The notes: a model not told the origin generated them from the letters alone. A stretch of DNA of 64,000 bases from Govania unica (GCF_027920805.1 NZ_JANWOI010000004.1:523590-587589), one strand, 5' to 3'; shown: positions 24,310-32,969, counted from the first letter of the stretch. Translations and numbers: made by a program.

Positions 24310-25152
24310 ATGCGCACGACAACGGCGGATATGATTGCACATCTTGGGGGCGAGGTGACGCAGCTTGCCACGTGCTGGCGGGTGCGGCGGCGGGATGGCG
24401 TGACGCTTGGCTTTACCACTCATGATCAGAGTTTGCGCATTGGCGGTTTAACCTATCGGCCGTCGAGCGCCTTCAGTCCGACGGTGATCGCGGCAGGTCA
24501 GATGTTTGACAGTGACGATCTTGATGTGGAAGGGGCGCTTTCGGACAGCGCCATCAATGCGGCGGATCTGCGGGCCGGGCTTTATGATTTCGCGGCAGTC
24601 GATCTTTTTCTGGTCAACTGGGCGGCTCCGGAGTCTGGCAATCTTCATATCAAAAGCGGCTGGATCGGCGAGGTGCGCATGGGACGCGGCACATATGTGG
24701 CCGAGTTGCGTGGCCTGACGACGGTTTTGCGGCAGAGTTATGCGACGATTTACAGCGCTGAATGCAGTGCGGATCTGGGGGATAAACACTGCCGGGTCGA
24801 TCTTGAAACCCTGACTGTGAGCGGCAGTGTGATCGCGGTTGCGGATCGGCGGCTGTTTACGGCGAGCGCGCTTGGCAAGCCGGACGGGTATTTTGCTTAT
24901 GGGCGGCTGCGCTGGCGGACAGGACAGAATGCCGGGCGTGGGATTGAGGTCAAGACGCAAGCGGGCAATATCATCGGGTTGTTCGATGCCATGGCAGGGG
25001 AGATTGCGGTGGGAGATCTGTTTTCGATCAGTCCGGGCTGCGACAAGCGCTTTGCCACCTGCCGGACGAAATTCGCCAATGTGGCGAACTATCGCGGCCA
25101 TCCCCATGTGCCGGGGATGGACGCGATGCTGGCTTATCCCGGATTGACTTAG
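24310..25152 (+). CDS. DUF2163 tail hub protein (GTA gp13-like)
   Basis: 280 residues. The pattern LATCWRVRRRDGVTLGFTTH, LSDSAINAADLRAGLYDFA, GRGTYVAELRGLTTVLRQ, and the C-terminal RTKFANVANYRGHPHVPG defines DUF2163 hubs. Four cysteines (about 152, 161, 244 and 251, in SAECSADLGDKHC and SPGCDKRFATC) have the spacing expected for the iron-sulfur cluster known in lambda gpL-type hubs. Its last four bases overlap the 3' end of an antisense gene, which separates it from gp14. Confidence 0.92.
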   Translation: MRTTTADMIAHLGGEVTQLATCWRVRRRDGVTLGFTTHDQSLRIGGLTYRPSSAFSPTVIAAGQMFDSDDLDVEGALSDSAINAADLRAGLYDFAAVDLFLVNWAAPESGNLHIKSGWIGEVRMGRGTYVAELRGLTTVLRQSYATIYSAECSADLGDKHCRVDLETLTVSGSVIAVADRRLFTASALGKPDGYFAYGRLRWRTGQNAGRGIEVKTQAGNIIGLFDAMAGEIAVGDLFSISPGCDKRFATCRTKFANVANYRGHPHVPGMDAMLAYPGLT

Positions 25153-25772
25153 GCTTCGACCTGTTCCGGGATGGTTTCGGAGATGGCTTCAGGCGCTGTG
25201 TCCGGGGTGGCTTCGGCTTCGGCCGGGGGCTGTTTCGGGAACAGCTGGTCGTGAGCGCCGTTCACCCGGCCTGAGACAGCCGCGATCTGCTGGGCGAGCT
25301 GTTGCAGGTTGAAGACGTCGCCGCGGTAATAGAAGCGGTTGGTCTCGGGGTCATAGAGCCGGTAGATATGCTCGTCCTTCGGCAGTTTTTCGCCCAGAGC
25401 CCCGATGGGGCCAAGGAAATCATAGGCGATGACCTGATTTTTGCTGCCGTTGATCCAGTCATCGGTCTTTTCGTCGGCGAGGTCCCAGAGATTGCGCAGG
25501 CGGTCGTCGCTGAGCGGGAATTCTTGCGGAATACCAAGGGCCTGACGCAGGAATTCACCACGGCGCTTGGCCTTGGCGCGGTTCGGCCACAACAGGCGCG
25601 AGATCTGTTGGGCTGCAGTCAGGAAACTTTGCGCGGCAAAGAACACGCCGCCCTTCGACTGCTTTTCAAGTGATTGATTGAAAAGGTTAAGCGCGGTTTC
25701 CGCATACATGCACTGGTTACGCAGTTCATGGATGTAGAGCGCGAATGTGTTGGCGTCCATGTTGATCGTCAC
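25149..25772 (-). CDS. Antisense cytoplasmic protein of unknown function between hub and peptidase genes
   Basis: 207 residues. No signal or membrane segment. Residues 1-150 are mainly helical (ALYIHELRNQCMYAETALNL, FFAAQSFLTAAQQISRLLWP, RNLWDLADEKTDDWI), and the last 35 residues are a low-complexity Pro/Glu/Ala tail. The first part recalls helical-bundle proteins of the HEPN/nucleotidyltransferase-partner kind, but I see no RxxxxH motif, so I do not assign it. The gene runs against the tail operon, ends four bases inside the hub gene, and starts 54 bases from the divergent gp14. It behaves like an inserted moron with its own promoter. Confidence 0.78.
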   Translation of the reverse strand: MTINMDANTFALYIHELRNQCMYAETALNLFNQSLEKQSKGGVFFAAQSFLTAAQQISRLLWPNRAKAKRRGEFLRQALGIPQEFPLSDDRLRNLWDLADEKTDDWINGSKNQVIAYDFLGPIGALGEKLPKDEHIYRLYDPETNRFYYRGDVFNLQQLAQQIAAVSGRVNGAHDQLFPKQPPAEAEATPDTAPEAISETIPEQVEA

Positions 25773-25825
25773 GGGTTGAAACTCCTCCGGTTTAGGGGGG
25801 CTATCTTAGAGGGTTCGACTGCAAA

Positions 25826-26278
25826 ATGAAGCGCAATTTCATGGATTGTCCGAGCAACTCCGCTGCAGATTTGCGGGCTGCCATTGTGGACAAGGGACGG
25901 AGCTATCTTGGCACCCCGTTCCGTCATCAGGGGCGGGCGCCCGGGCGGGGGCTCGACTGTATCGGTGTGGTCGCCTGCATTGGCCGGGAGCTTGGGCTGT
26001 TTGACTATGATGCGACGGGCTATGCCCGCCAGCCCACGTCCTGGACAAGCCTGCGCCGTCATGTGGATGCGGCTGGCTTCGTCCGGGTCGAGACGGCGAA
26101 ACCGGGCGATGTGTATCTCATGGCCATTATCGATCGGCCGCAGCATGTGGCGCTCGTGACCGATCGCGGCATGCTGCATGCCTGGATGCACACCCGGAGC
26201 GTGGTCGAACACGGGCTGGATGCGCTATGGGCGAGCCGCGTTGTCTCAATCTATCGTTTTCCAGGAGTATGCGACTGA
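25826..26278 (+). CDS. NlpC/P60 peptidoglycan peptidase of the tail tip (GTA gp14-like)
   Basis: 150 residues. It has the NlpC/P60 catalytic pattern: nucleophile Cys in GRGLDCIGVVACIGRELGLF, His in RPQHVALVTDRGML, and a third polar residue (His) in MLHAWMH. FRHQGRAPG before the Cys is the GTA gp14 signature. It probably opens the peptidoglycan to let the tail tube through. The ATG at 25841 is an alternative start. The last base is shared with the next ATG (TGATG). Confidence 0.92.
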   Translation: MKRNFMDCPSNSAADLRAAIVDKGRSYLGTPFRHQGRAPGRGLDCIGVVACIGRELGLFDYDATGYARQPTSWTSLRRHVDAAGFVRVETAKPGDVYLMAIIDRPQHVALVTDRGMLHAWMHTRSVVEHGLDALWASRVVSIYRFPGVCD

Positions 26279-28581
26279 TGGCTGTTCTGGTGCTGGCGGC
26301 AGCGGGATTTGCGGCAGGGAGCGGGCTTGTCGGGGGTGGATTGCTGGGGATTGCCGCGGGCGTCGCCCTTGGCGCGGGCGGGAGCTATCTCGGGTCGCAA
26401 TTGGGCGGGGCTGTGGACGCGAAGGTTTTCGGTGTCGGGTCCCGCGTGAGCGAAGGGCCGCGGCTGGGCGATCTGAGCGTGCAGTCCTCGGCCTTTGGGC
26501 AGGTTATTCCGCTGCTCTATGGCACCGTGCGGGTGGCCGGGAATGTGATCTGGTCCATGGGGCTGATCGAAACCCGGCACGAAGACAGCGAAAAGGTCAA
26601 GGGCGGCAAGGGCGGCGGCGGCACTAGGGTGACTACGGTCTCCTATACCTATGCGAGCTCGTTTGCCATTGCCTTGTCGGCGCGGCCGATTGTGGGCATC
26701 GGACGGATCTGGGCCGATGGCAAGCTGTTGCGCGACGCGGGTGGACGGCTTGCGGTTGAGGGGCTGATCCGGATTTATACTGGCAGCGAACAGCAGAATC
26801 CCGACCCTTTGATTGAAGCCGGGGAAGGGCTTGGGCAGGCCCCGGCCTATCGCGGGCTTGCTTATGTGGTGTTTGAGGATCTGGCGCTGGCGGAATATGG
26901 CAACCGCATTCCCAATCTGACTTTTGAGGTCATCGCGGACAAGGGGGGGGCTGCGACGCTTGCCGGGGTGATTGGCGATCTGGCGTTGCGGGCCGGGCTT
27001 GCGCGGATTGATGTTGCGGCGCTTGATGACAGCGTGGCGGGATATGCCATTGCACGGTCGGTGACCTATGCCGATGCCATTGAGACGCTCGCACGGATTT
27101 ATCATTTTGATGCTGTCGAGCGTGAGGGGGTGATCAGATTCGCGCCGCTGGCCCGGGCACGGGTGGCGGTGATCGATTATGAGAATTTGACGCGGAGCAG
27201 CGGGGAGGCCGCTCCTTTGACGGTGACGCGGCAGCAGGAACTTGATCTGCCGCGTGAAATCTCCGTGCGCCATGCGGACCCGGCGCGGGATTATCAGGTC
27301 GGTGTGCAGCGGGCGCGGCGGCAATGGACGCCGAGTCTTGCGGCTTATGATTACGATCTGCCACTGACCATCTCGGCGGACCGGGCCAAACGCGCGGCGG
27401 AGATCGAGCTTGCGCGGCAATGGCGGGCGCGGGAGGCTGCGGCATTTTCGCTTGGCACCGCCTATGCGCGGCTGATGCCTGGCGATGTGATAACAATTAC
27501 GGGGACGGATGCGCCGCTTGATCTGATGATCGCCGAGGCGGATTTCGGCGGCGGTACTCTCGCTTGTCGGGCGGTGTCCTATGCGAGCGACGTCTATATG
27601 AGCGGGGCGCTGGCGGATGGCGGCGGGGTGCCGACGCAGATGGTGGAGGATCCGGCCGAGACCCGGTTGCATTTATTGAACCTGCCCGCATTGCGCGCGG
27701 CCGATGGGACGGATCCGGTGTTTTATGCTGCGGCATCGAGTGCGGAGAGCCGGTGGCGCGGGGCGGTGTTGTATCGTTCGGTGGATAGCGGCGACAGTTT
27801 CGAAGCCATTGCTGCTCTGTCATCTCCGGCGGTGGCGGGGGTGGCGGTCAATGCTTTGCCCTTGGGGCCCCTTGATTTCTGGGACGAGGCAGCGCGACTC
27901 ACGGTGGTGTTGGATAATCCGGCTCAGCTCCTTGAAGCGCGGCCGCCTTTGGCCATTCTGAATGGCGCCAATGCGGCGCTGGTGGGCGAGGAGATCATTC
28001 AGTTCCGGGAAGCGGCGCTTGATGGGGCGGGTCATTATGTCCTGAGCGGGCTGTTGCGCGGTCGGCGGGGCACCGACCATCATATGGCGTCGCATGTGAG
28101 CGGCGAGCGGTTCCTGTTGCTGGATGCCGCGCGGCTGGTTGCGGTGACGGCGTCCTTGAGCATGGTCGGCCGTCAGGATCTTTATAAGGGCGTGAGCGCG
28201 GGGGCTTTGCTGAATGCCGTTGACGCCACGCTGTTTCAGGTCAGTGCCGAGAGTTTGCGGCCGTTTGCTCCGGTTCATGTGACGGGGCTGCGGAATGCAG
28301 AGGGCGATCTGGCCATCCGCTGGATCCGGCGCTGCCGGGGCGACGGCGGCTGGATCGATGGCGCGGATGTGCCGCTTGACGAGGACAGCGAGCTTTATGA
28401 GGTCGAGATTCTGAGCGGTGCCGTGCCGCTTCGTGTGCTGACGGTTGCGACAGCCGATGGTCTTTATACGGCGGCGCAGCAGACGGCGGATTTCGGGGCG
28501 CTGCAAAGTTCAATCTCGGTTCGTATTTATCAAATGAGCGCGCGCGTCGGCCGGGGTGTTCCGGCGGTGGCGCTGCTCTAA
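26278..28581 (+). CDS. Tail host-specificity protein, short form (GTA gp15-like)
   Basis: 767 residues from ATG 26278, with AGGAG at 26263-26267 and TGATG coupling to gp14. The Gly/Ala-rich hydrophobic start (AVLVLAAAGFAAGSGLVGGG) and then QVIPLLYGTVRVAGNVIW, VSYTYASSFAIALSARPIVG, IGRIWADGKLLRDAGG, and a central YRGLAYVVFEDLALAEYGNR are the signature of the GTA gp15/putative tail protein family. The C-terminus has fibronectin-like and TGLRNAEGDLAIRWIRRCRG segments. It is clearly shorter than the RcGTA protein (about 1,300 residues as I recall) because the TIM-barrel-like domain that normally precedes the conserved core is missing. Confidence 0.9.
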   Translation: MAVLVLAAAGFAAGSGLVGGGLLGIAAGVALGAGGSYLGSQLGGAVDAKVFGVGSRVSEGPRLGDLSVQSSAFGQVIPLLYGTVRVAGNVIWSMGLIETRHEDSEKVKGGKGGGGTRVTTVSYTYASSFAIALSARPIVGIGRIWADGKLLRDAGGRLAVEGLIRIYTGSEQQNPDPLIEAGEGLGQAPAYRGLAYVVFEDLALAEYGNRIPNLTFEVIADKGGAATLAGVIGDLALRAGLARIDVAALDDSVAGYAIARSVTYADAIETLARIYHFDAVEREGVIRFAPLARARVAVIDYENLTRSSGEAAPLTVTRQQELDLPREISVRHADPARDYQVGVQRARRQWTPSLAAYDYDLPLTISADRAKRAAEIELARQWRAREAAAFSLGTAYARLMPGDVITITGTDAPLDLMIAEADFGGGTLACRAVSYASDVYMSGALADGGGVPTQMVEDPAETRLHLLNLPALRAADGTDPVFYAAASSAESRWRGAVLYRSVDSGDSFEAIAALSSPAVAGVAVNALPLGPLDFWDEAARLTVVLDNPAQLLEARPPLAILNGANAALVGEEIIQFREAALDGAGHYVLSGLLRGRRGTDHHMASHVSGERFLLLDAARLVAVTASLSMVGRQDLYKGVSAGALLNAVDATLFQVSAESLRPFAPVHVTGLRNAEGDLAIRWIRRCRGDGGWIDGADVPLDEDSELYEVEILSGAVPLRVLTVATADGLYTAAQQTADFGALQSSISVRIYQMSARVGRGVPAVALL

Positions 28582-28600
28582 CCCTTGGGAGCTTGTTGCT

Positions 28601-29101
28601 ATGAGTGAAGACACGCCGCGTCTTAAACTGCCTTATATCCGGGCCAATCAGGCGCAGAAGGAAGTGACCCATAACAGCGCCCTTAATATGGTTGATGCGA
28701 TGGTCATGGCGGTGGTGGAGGATCGCGATCTGGTCGCCCCGCCCCTGTCCCCGGGCGAAGGGCAGATGTGGATCGTGGCCGCCGGGGCGACCGGGGTCTG
28801 GTCCGGGCAAAGCGGCAAGCTTGCCCATTTCATCGGCGGGGCCTGGGTTTTTTATGTTGTGCCTGACGGCGCACGGGTGTGGATTCGGGACGAGCAGCTT
28901 GAGGCCCGCATGACGGGGTCGGGCTGGGTTGCCGGGGATCTGCGCGGAACGGCGCTGCGGGTGAATGGCACGCAGGTGGTCGGGGTGCGGGCCGGGGCCA
29001 TTGCCGCTGTGAGCGGCGGTACGACCGTTGACAGCGAGGCCCGCGCGGCGTTGAACGCCTTGCTCGCGGCCTGTCGGGGGCATGGATTGATTGCCCCCTG
29101 A
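28601..29101 (+). CDS. DUF2793 protein at the end of the tail operon
   Basis: 166 residues, GGGAG upstream of ATG 28601. TPRLKLPYIRANQAQKEVTH, NSALNMVDAMVMAVVEDRD, PGEGQMWIVAAGATGVWSGQ and a central GGAWVFYVVPDGARVWIRDE are the DUF2793 pattern, common as the last gene of alphaproteobacterial GTA-like and prophage tail operons. The C-terminal 50 residues probably form a small capping domain. A fibre or tail-tip accessory role is inferred. No lysis gene follows. Confidence 0.9.
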   Translation: MSEDTPRLKLPYIRANQAQKEVTHNSALNMVDAMVMAVVEDRDLVAPPLSPGEGQMWIVAAGATGVWSGQSGKLAHFIGGAWVFYVVPDGARVWIRDEQLEARMTGSGWVAGDLRGTALRVNGTQVVGVRAGAIAAVSGGTTVDSEARAALNALLAACRGHGLIAP

Positions 29102-29698
29102 TCTGTGTCGAAACGATGCAGAGACTGTTACGCAAACTTGACAGCTATGCGGTTTATTTGCGGCGGTGGGGTGCAGGGCCTCGTGGCAAGCGACTGATCG
29201 GTTGTGGAGATCGAGGGTTGGCCCGGTTCTTGCTTTTTTTTACCGGGGAGGCGAATTGACAATGGAGGGTTTGGATATGCGCAGCATTTCTTCTTCCAGG
29301 CCATGCGTCTCAGTGGAGATAAAATTCTGGGATGGGGCCGCCTGGCGCGACGAACGCCGGACGGAGGCCGATCATCGTGTGGGGCGACGCCGCACGGATG
29401 TCTGGTTCCCCTATAGTTCAGAGTTTGTCGCACAGGTCATTGGCCAGAACAGCTGTTCTGTAAACCGCACGACAGCGCAACGATACTGTTGCTCTAAGGA
29501 CACACTCAGCCAACATAGATACTCGTTTGACGCGTAATCTGCCTTAAGGAATACTGGACTGTCGCATTTCGACCATATTCCGTGTTTAATACCAGTCACC
29601 TATGGAATGGCTTGAGAAAGCATGTCCATTGCCGGGTTGAGGCACAAACAGTTCCCGACTGTTGTGATAAAGCCCAAAACACTGAAGGGGAATGCAAC
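29102..29698 (+). other. Intergenic stretch between GTA-like cluster and ompA-like gene
   Basis: About 600 bases without a supported gene. A 123-codon open frame (29166-29537) has an atypical composition and no recognisable motif; I regard it as spurious. The 3' part, AT-richer than the genes around it, presumably contains the promoter of the downstream OmpA-family gene, but I find no convincing -35/-10 pair. Confidence 0.6.
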
Positions 29699-30787
29699 AT
29701 GAGAGCATATCATCTGCTCTTGGGCGCGAGCGCCTTTGCTCTTGTCGCTCAGACAGCGACCGCGGAAGTCAACAATCCGTGGTATTTTACAGTGCGTGGT
29801 GGCCTTTCGATTGCTGAAAAGTCAGAGTTTCGCGGTCCGGTTAGCGGTGCGTCTTTTGATACTGATCCAAAGACCGGCATCGCCTTTGGCGCGGGCTTAG
29901 GCTATGACTTCGGCGGCGTACGTTTGGAAGCCGAACTGCGTCGTCAGGAAAACAATGCCAAGCGGATAAACGTACGGAACGGTCTTCCGTATGGTGTTGC
30001 TGCTGGCCGGTATAGTTCAAACCAGGGCGATCAAGATGCGACCGCTCTGATGGCCAACCTGTATTACGACATTAATCTGGGTGGTGGTCTGAAGCCTTAT
30101 CTTGGCTTTGGTCTTGGTGGTGCACGCGTAAACTACGGTAGCCTCCGTGCTGCTAACGTCACGCTCGTTGACAACTCGAAGACCGTTTTCGCCTATCAGG
30201 GCATTGCCGGTCTGCGCCAGCGTCTGAGTGATGCTGTCGATCTGACGCTCGATTATCGTTATTTCCGTACGGAAAATCCGAAAATCCGTGACGTCAACGG
30301 CGCGCGTCTCCATGCGGATTATACCGATCACATCGTGATGCTTGGTCTCGTCTGGAAGTTCGGTGGCAAGAAGGAAGAACCGGCAGCTCCGCCGCCGCCT
30401 CCTCCGCCCCCGCCGCCTCCTCCGCCCCCGCCGCCGCCTCCTCCGGCTCCGGCACCTGGTCCGTTCGTGATCTATTTCGATTTTGACAAGTACAATATCC
30501 TTGCCGAATACGAGAAGATCATCGACGAAGCTGCGTCGGCTGCTCGTGAAGTTCCGTCGATCCAAATCTATGTCCGCGGTTACACGGACACCAAAGGGTC
30601 CACGGAATACAACCAGAAGCTTTCGGAACGTCGTGCAAAAGCTGTGTATGACGAGCTGATCAAGCGCGGTGTGCCGGCGAATGCCATGGGCCTTGAAGCT
30701 TATGGTAAGACCCATCTGGCCGTGCCTACGGCTGACCAGGTCAAGGAACGCCTGAACCGTCGCGTTTCGATCCGTTACGGCGATTAA
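29699..30787 (+). CDS. OmpA-family outer membrane protein with long polyproline linker
   Basis: 362 residues from ATG 29699 (GAAGGGG about 9 bases upstream). A Sec signal (RAYHLLLGASAFALVAQTATA) is followed by an eight-strand porin-like barrel (VRGGLSIAEKSEFRGP, FGAGLGYDFGGVRLEAELR, MANLYYDINLGGGLKPYLGF, AVDLTLDYRYFRTE, VMLGLVWKFG). Next come a linker with about 19 consecutive prolines near residues 237-255 and a C-terminal OmpA peptidoglycan-binding domain (VIYFDFDKYNILAEYEKIID, IYVRGYTDTKGSTEYNQKLS, ERRAKAVYDELIKRGV, NRRVSIRYGD). It anchors the outer membrane to the wall. Translation of the proline run should need EF-P. Confidence 0.95.
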   Translation: MRAYHLLLGASAFALVAQTATAEVNNPWYFTVRGGLSIAEKSEFRGPVSGASFDTDPKTGIAFGAGLGYDFGGVRLEAELRRQENNAKRINVRNGLPYGVAAGRYSSNQGDQDATALMANLYYDINLGGGLKPYLGFGLGGARVNYGSLRAANVTLVDNSKTVFAYQGIAGLRQRLSDAVDLTLDYRYFRTENPKIRDVNGARLHADYTDHIVMLGLVWKFGGKKEEPAAPPPPPPPPPPPPPPPPPPPAPAPGPFVIYFDFDKYNILAEYEKIIDEAASAAREVPSIQIYVRGYTDTKGSTEYNQKLSERRAKAVYDELIKRGVPANAMGLEAYGKTHLAVPTADQVKERLNRRVSIRYGD

Positions 30788-30817
30788 TTTCTGATCCCCT
30801 TTGGGGATGGATATAAG

Positions 30818-30855
30818 CTGCGTCCTCTGGCTTTGCCGGGGGACGCAGTTTTTTT
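30818..30855 (+). terminator. Terminator of the OmpA-family gene
   Basis: CTGCGTCC (30818-30825) pairs with GGACGCAG (30841-30848), followed by seven Ts. A smaller hairpin ATCCCC-TTT-GGGGAT precedes it. Confidence 0.88.
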
Positions 30856-30897
30856 ATGCGTGGTCGGATGTGTGTTGGTCGGGTGACGCAAACGCAA

Positions 30898-30921
30898 ACG
30901 GGCCCGCGTTTACGGGCCCGT
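30898..30921 (-). terminator. Hairpin terminator of the SCP2 gene
   Basis: ACGGGCCCG and its exact complement around a 6-base loop, 28 bases past the SCP2 stop. The following T tract on the minus strand is weak (TTTGCGTTTGCG). Confidence 0.6.
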
Positions 30922-30948
30922 GGTTGGTAAGTCTTTGGAGTGCTGATA

Positions 30949-31245
30949 TCAGCCGAGGGCTTGTCCGAGTTGCATGGCGAGGGCCATGTCGCCGTCGATC
31001 TTCAGCTTGCCGGTCATGAAGGCCATCTGGGCGTTGAGGTCGCCGGCGAGGATCTCCTGCAGAACACTCGAGTCGGTGGTCAATGTGACGTCGGCCGGAC
31101 CATCCGCGCGGGAGATTGCCGGAGGCTTGGCGGTGCCGTCGATCAGCAGAATGCCGTCGCTGCCAAGGTCGATCTTGATCCGGCGGGCGAGGCCAAGGCC
31201 ACTCAGCTTGCCTTGAAGGCCCTGAATGATGCTGTCGATGCTCAT
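30949..31245 (-). CDS. SCP2 sterol-binding domain protein
   Basis: 98 residues, the minimal size of a stand-alone SCP2 domain. LARRIKIDLGSDGILLIDGT, VTLTTDSSVLQEILAGDLNA and QMAFMTGKLKIDGDMALAMQ are the family hallmark segments. The fold makes a hydrophobic tunnel that binds lipids or acyl chains; the ligand in bacteria is unknown. It lies 11 bases downstream of the DUF2849 gene, probably in one operon. Confidence 0.92.
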   Translation of the reverse strand: MSIDSIIQGLQGKLSGLGLARRIKIDLGSDGILLIDGTAKPPAISRADGPADVTLTTDSSVLQEILAGDLNAQMAFMTGKLKIDGDMALAMQLGQALG

Positions 31246-31256
31246 GCTTCGGCTCC

Positions 31257-31574
31257 TTAAATGGAATAATCCGCGTCGACGGCGGCATGTCCGTATTTGA
31301 CGCTCGGGCCTTTGGCGCGCACGGTTTCGCGGGCGGACAAGGGGCGATTGCGGCCGGCAACTTCAACCGGATAAAGACTCACGACGATATTCGCAGCAGC
31401 GGCGCGTTCGGCGCGTTCGAGGGCATCCGTGATCTCGGCTTCGCCGAAGGCTGTGGCATTGGCGATCTGGGTGACCCAGTCAAGATCGGTACCTTGGGCA
31501 CGGGCATAGACAATGACCCCGTCATGCAGCCGATTGGCCGTGATTACCTTGAAGATTTCGCTGCCGTCTTCCAT
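31257..31574 (-). CDS. DUF2849 domain protein
   Basis: 105 residues. FKVITANRLHDGVIVYARAQ near the start, a middle DALERAERAAAANIVVSLYP, and the C-terminal PLSARETVRAKGPSVKYGH match DUF2849, a small alphaproteobacterial family most often seen beside sulfite reductase/siroheme genes. There is no such gene here. The role is unknown. No signal or membrane segment; probably cytoplasmic. Confidence 0.82.
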   Translation of the reverse strand: MEDGSEIFKVITANRLHDGVIVYARAQGTDLDWVTQIANATAFGEAEITDALERAERAAAANIVVSLYPVEVAGRNRPLSARETVRAKGPSVKYGHAAVDADYSI

Positions 31575-31715
31575 AAGCGCCAGATTTCCTTGATTGAGTT
31601 GGCAAGCCTTGAGGGGGGGGGCGGCCAGTCTGTAAAACAGCCTCTATCAAAGCGCTTTCACGACGCTTTTTCAAGGAAATCCGCATGCGCCTTGATCTGG
31701 CGCCCAGAACCCGCT

Positions 31716-32969
31716 TTATAGCAGGCGTTCGGGCGGCAGGCGCAGGGTGATGCAGGTGCCGCTTCCCTCGGTGCTGGTGATGGCGACCGATCCGCCATGC
31801 TGTTCGATCAGCACCTTGACGAGCGGAAGGCCGACACCGATTCCGGCGCGCGGATTTGTGTAGGTATCCTCGATCTTGCGATAGGGCTGGAAGGCGCAGA
31901 CAAGTTCGTTTCCGGCGATGCCGACGCCGTCATCCTTGCAGCAGATTTCGACCCCGCCGGCTTTGCTGCGCATGGTGAGGGTGATGCGGCCTCCGGGCAG
32001 GGTATATTTGAGCGCATTGGCGAGCATGATCAGGATGACTTGGCGAATGCGCGTCTCGTCCCCGCGAAAGGCGGGAAGGTTGCGGGCGATCGAGCGGCTG
32101 AGAGTGACGCCGGATTTAACCGCGCGCTCCCGTGTGGCGTCGAGACAGGCGTCCAGGCAGTTTGAAAGGGAGAAAATGCTGTCGCACAACTGAAGCCGTC
32201 CGGTTTCGGAATGGCTGAGGTCGAGAAGCCCATTGATGAGGCGCAACAGATCCTGGCCCGCAACATGGATGTCTTTGGCATAGGCGCGGTAATCATCGGC
32301 TTCAAGCGGGCCGATGAAGCCTGTCATCATGATTTCGGAAAATCCGAGAATGCCATTCAGCGGTGTGCGCAGATCGTGGCTTAGAAATGTCAAAAGCCGG
32401 TTGGTGATGACACGGGCTGCCTGGTCTTCACCGCGACCTTCGGGTTGCGTTGTGCGCATTACGCAGACGAACTGGCTTGATAACTGATTGCTGCCGTCGG
32501 GCAAGCGATAGGGCCGGACCGTCAATTGGACTGGGACTGCAGCGTCGCCCTTGCGGAGGATGCGGGTTTCGATCACGGCAGATTTGCGTTCACTCAGAGC
32601 CTGCCGCAGGGTTGCGAGCGCATAGCCTGTTTCTTCGGCGGCGGGCAACAGAGAGAACAGATCATTGCCGCGTATTTCGCGCCGGCTGAAGCCGGTTTGA
32701 CGTTCGAACTGGGCATTGACGTCGACCACCAGAGGACGGTCATCATTGGCGGCGAGAATGGCGATTGCTTCGTCAACTTCATGGAAGACTGAGTCAAACA
32801 GCCCGGCACCGACGGTAATTTCGCCGTCTTCGAAGGGGCTTGTGCCCAGGAAACCGTCGCCAGTCGAGCGTGGACCAAGGCCGGCATGATGGCCTTTCAA
32901 ATCCGGTTTCGGCGTGCTTTCTGCCGCCTTAATTATATCCGGGTACACACTGTACTCCCATAGAACCAA
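31716..32969 (-). CDS. PAS-domain sensor histidine kinase
   Basis: 417 residues from a probable TTG start; a GTG seven codons later is an alternative, since the GGGAGG site directly abuts the TTG. A soluble N-terminus of about 60 residues is followed by a PAS domain (about 65-190, NAQFERQTGFSRREIRGNDL). The HisKA dimerisation helix with the phosphorylated His is in FLSHDLRTPLNGILGFSEIM, and the HATPase domain has all boxes (MLANALKYTLPGGRITL, CCKDDGVGIAGNE, GVGLPLVKVLIEQHGG). No membrane segment, so a cytoplasmic sensor. Divergent from another kinase across a 237-base region with a CtrA-like box. The cognate regulator is not in the window. Confidence 0.9.
   Translation of the reverse strand: MVLWEYSVYPDIIKAAESTPKPDLKGHHAGLGPRSTGDGFLGTSPFEDGEITVGAGLFDSVFHEVDEAIAILAANDDRPLVVDVNAQFERQTGFSRREIRGNDLFSLLPAAEETGYALATLRQALSERKSAVIETRILRKGDAAVPVQLTVRPYRLPDGSNQLSSQFVCVMRTTQPEGRGEDQAARVITNRLLTFLSHDLRTPLNGILGFSEIMMTGFIGPLEADDYRAYAKDIHVAGQDLLRLINGLLDLSHSETGRLQLCDSIFSLSNCLDACLDATRERAVKSGVTLSRSIARNLPAFRGDETRIRQVILIMLANALKYTLPGGRITLTMRSKAGGVEICCKDDGVGIAGNELVCAFQPYRKIEDTYTNPRAGIGVGLPLVKVLIEQHGGSVAITSTEGSGTCITLRLPPERLL

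Larger units (their letters stand above)
7460..29101 (+). mobile_element. GTA-like / domesticated prophage cluster
   Basis: The block runs from repressor to DUF2793 and carries all packaging, head and tail genes in GTA order. Integrase, excisionase, replication, holin and endolysin genes are absent, and no flanking att repeats were seen. The very short tape measure, the DUF6456 regulator and the gp12-gp15 set argue for a gene-transfer-agent type origin. The repressor/operator pair and extra virion genes argue for a recent or still phage-like ancestor. Boundaries are approximate. Confidence 0.8.

Noticed and set aside
7460..29101. A complete temperate prophage
   Set aside because: No integrase, excisionase, replication or lysis genes and no att repeats were seen; gene order and short tape measure fit a GTA-like or defective element better.
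29166..29537. 123-codon open frame upstream of the OmpA-family gene
   Set aside because: Atypical composition, no motif, no convincing ribosome site, and an unlikely cysteine/serine-rich end; probably a chance frame in a non-coding interval.
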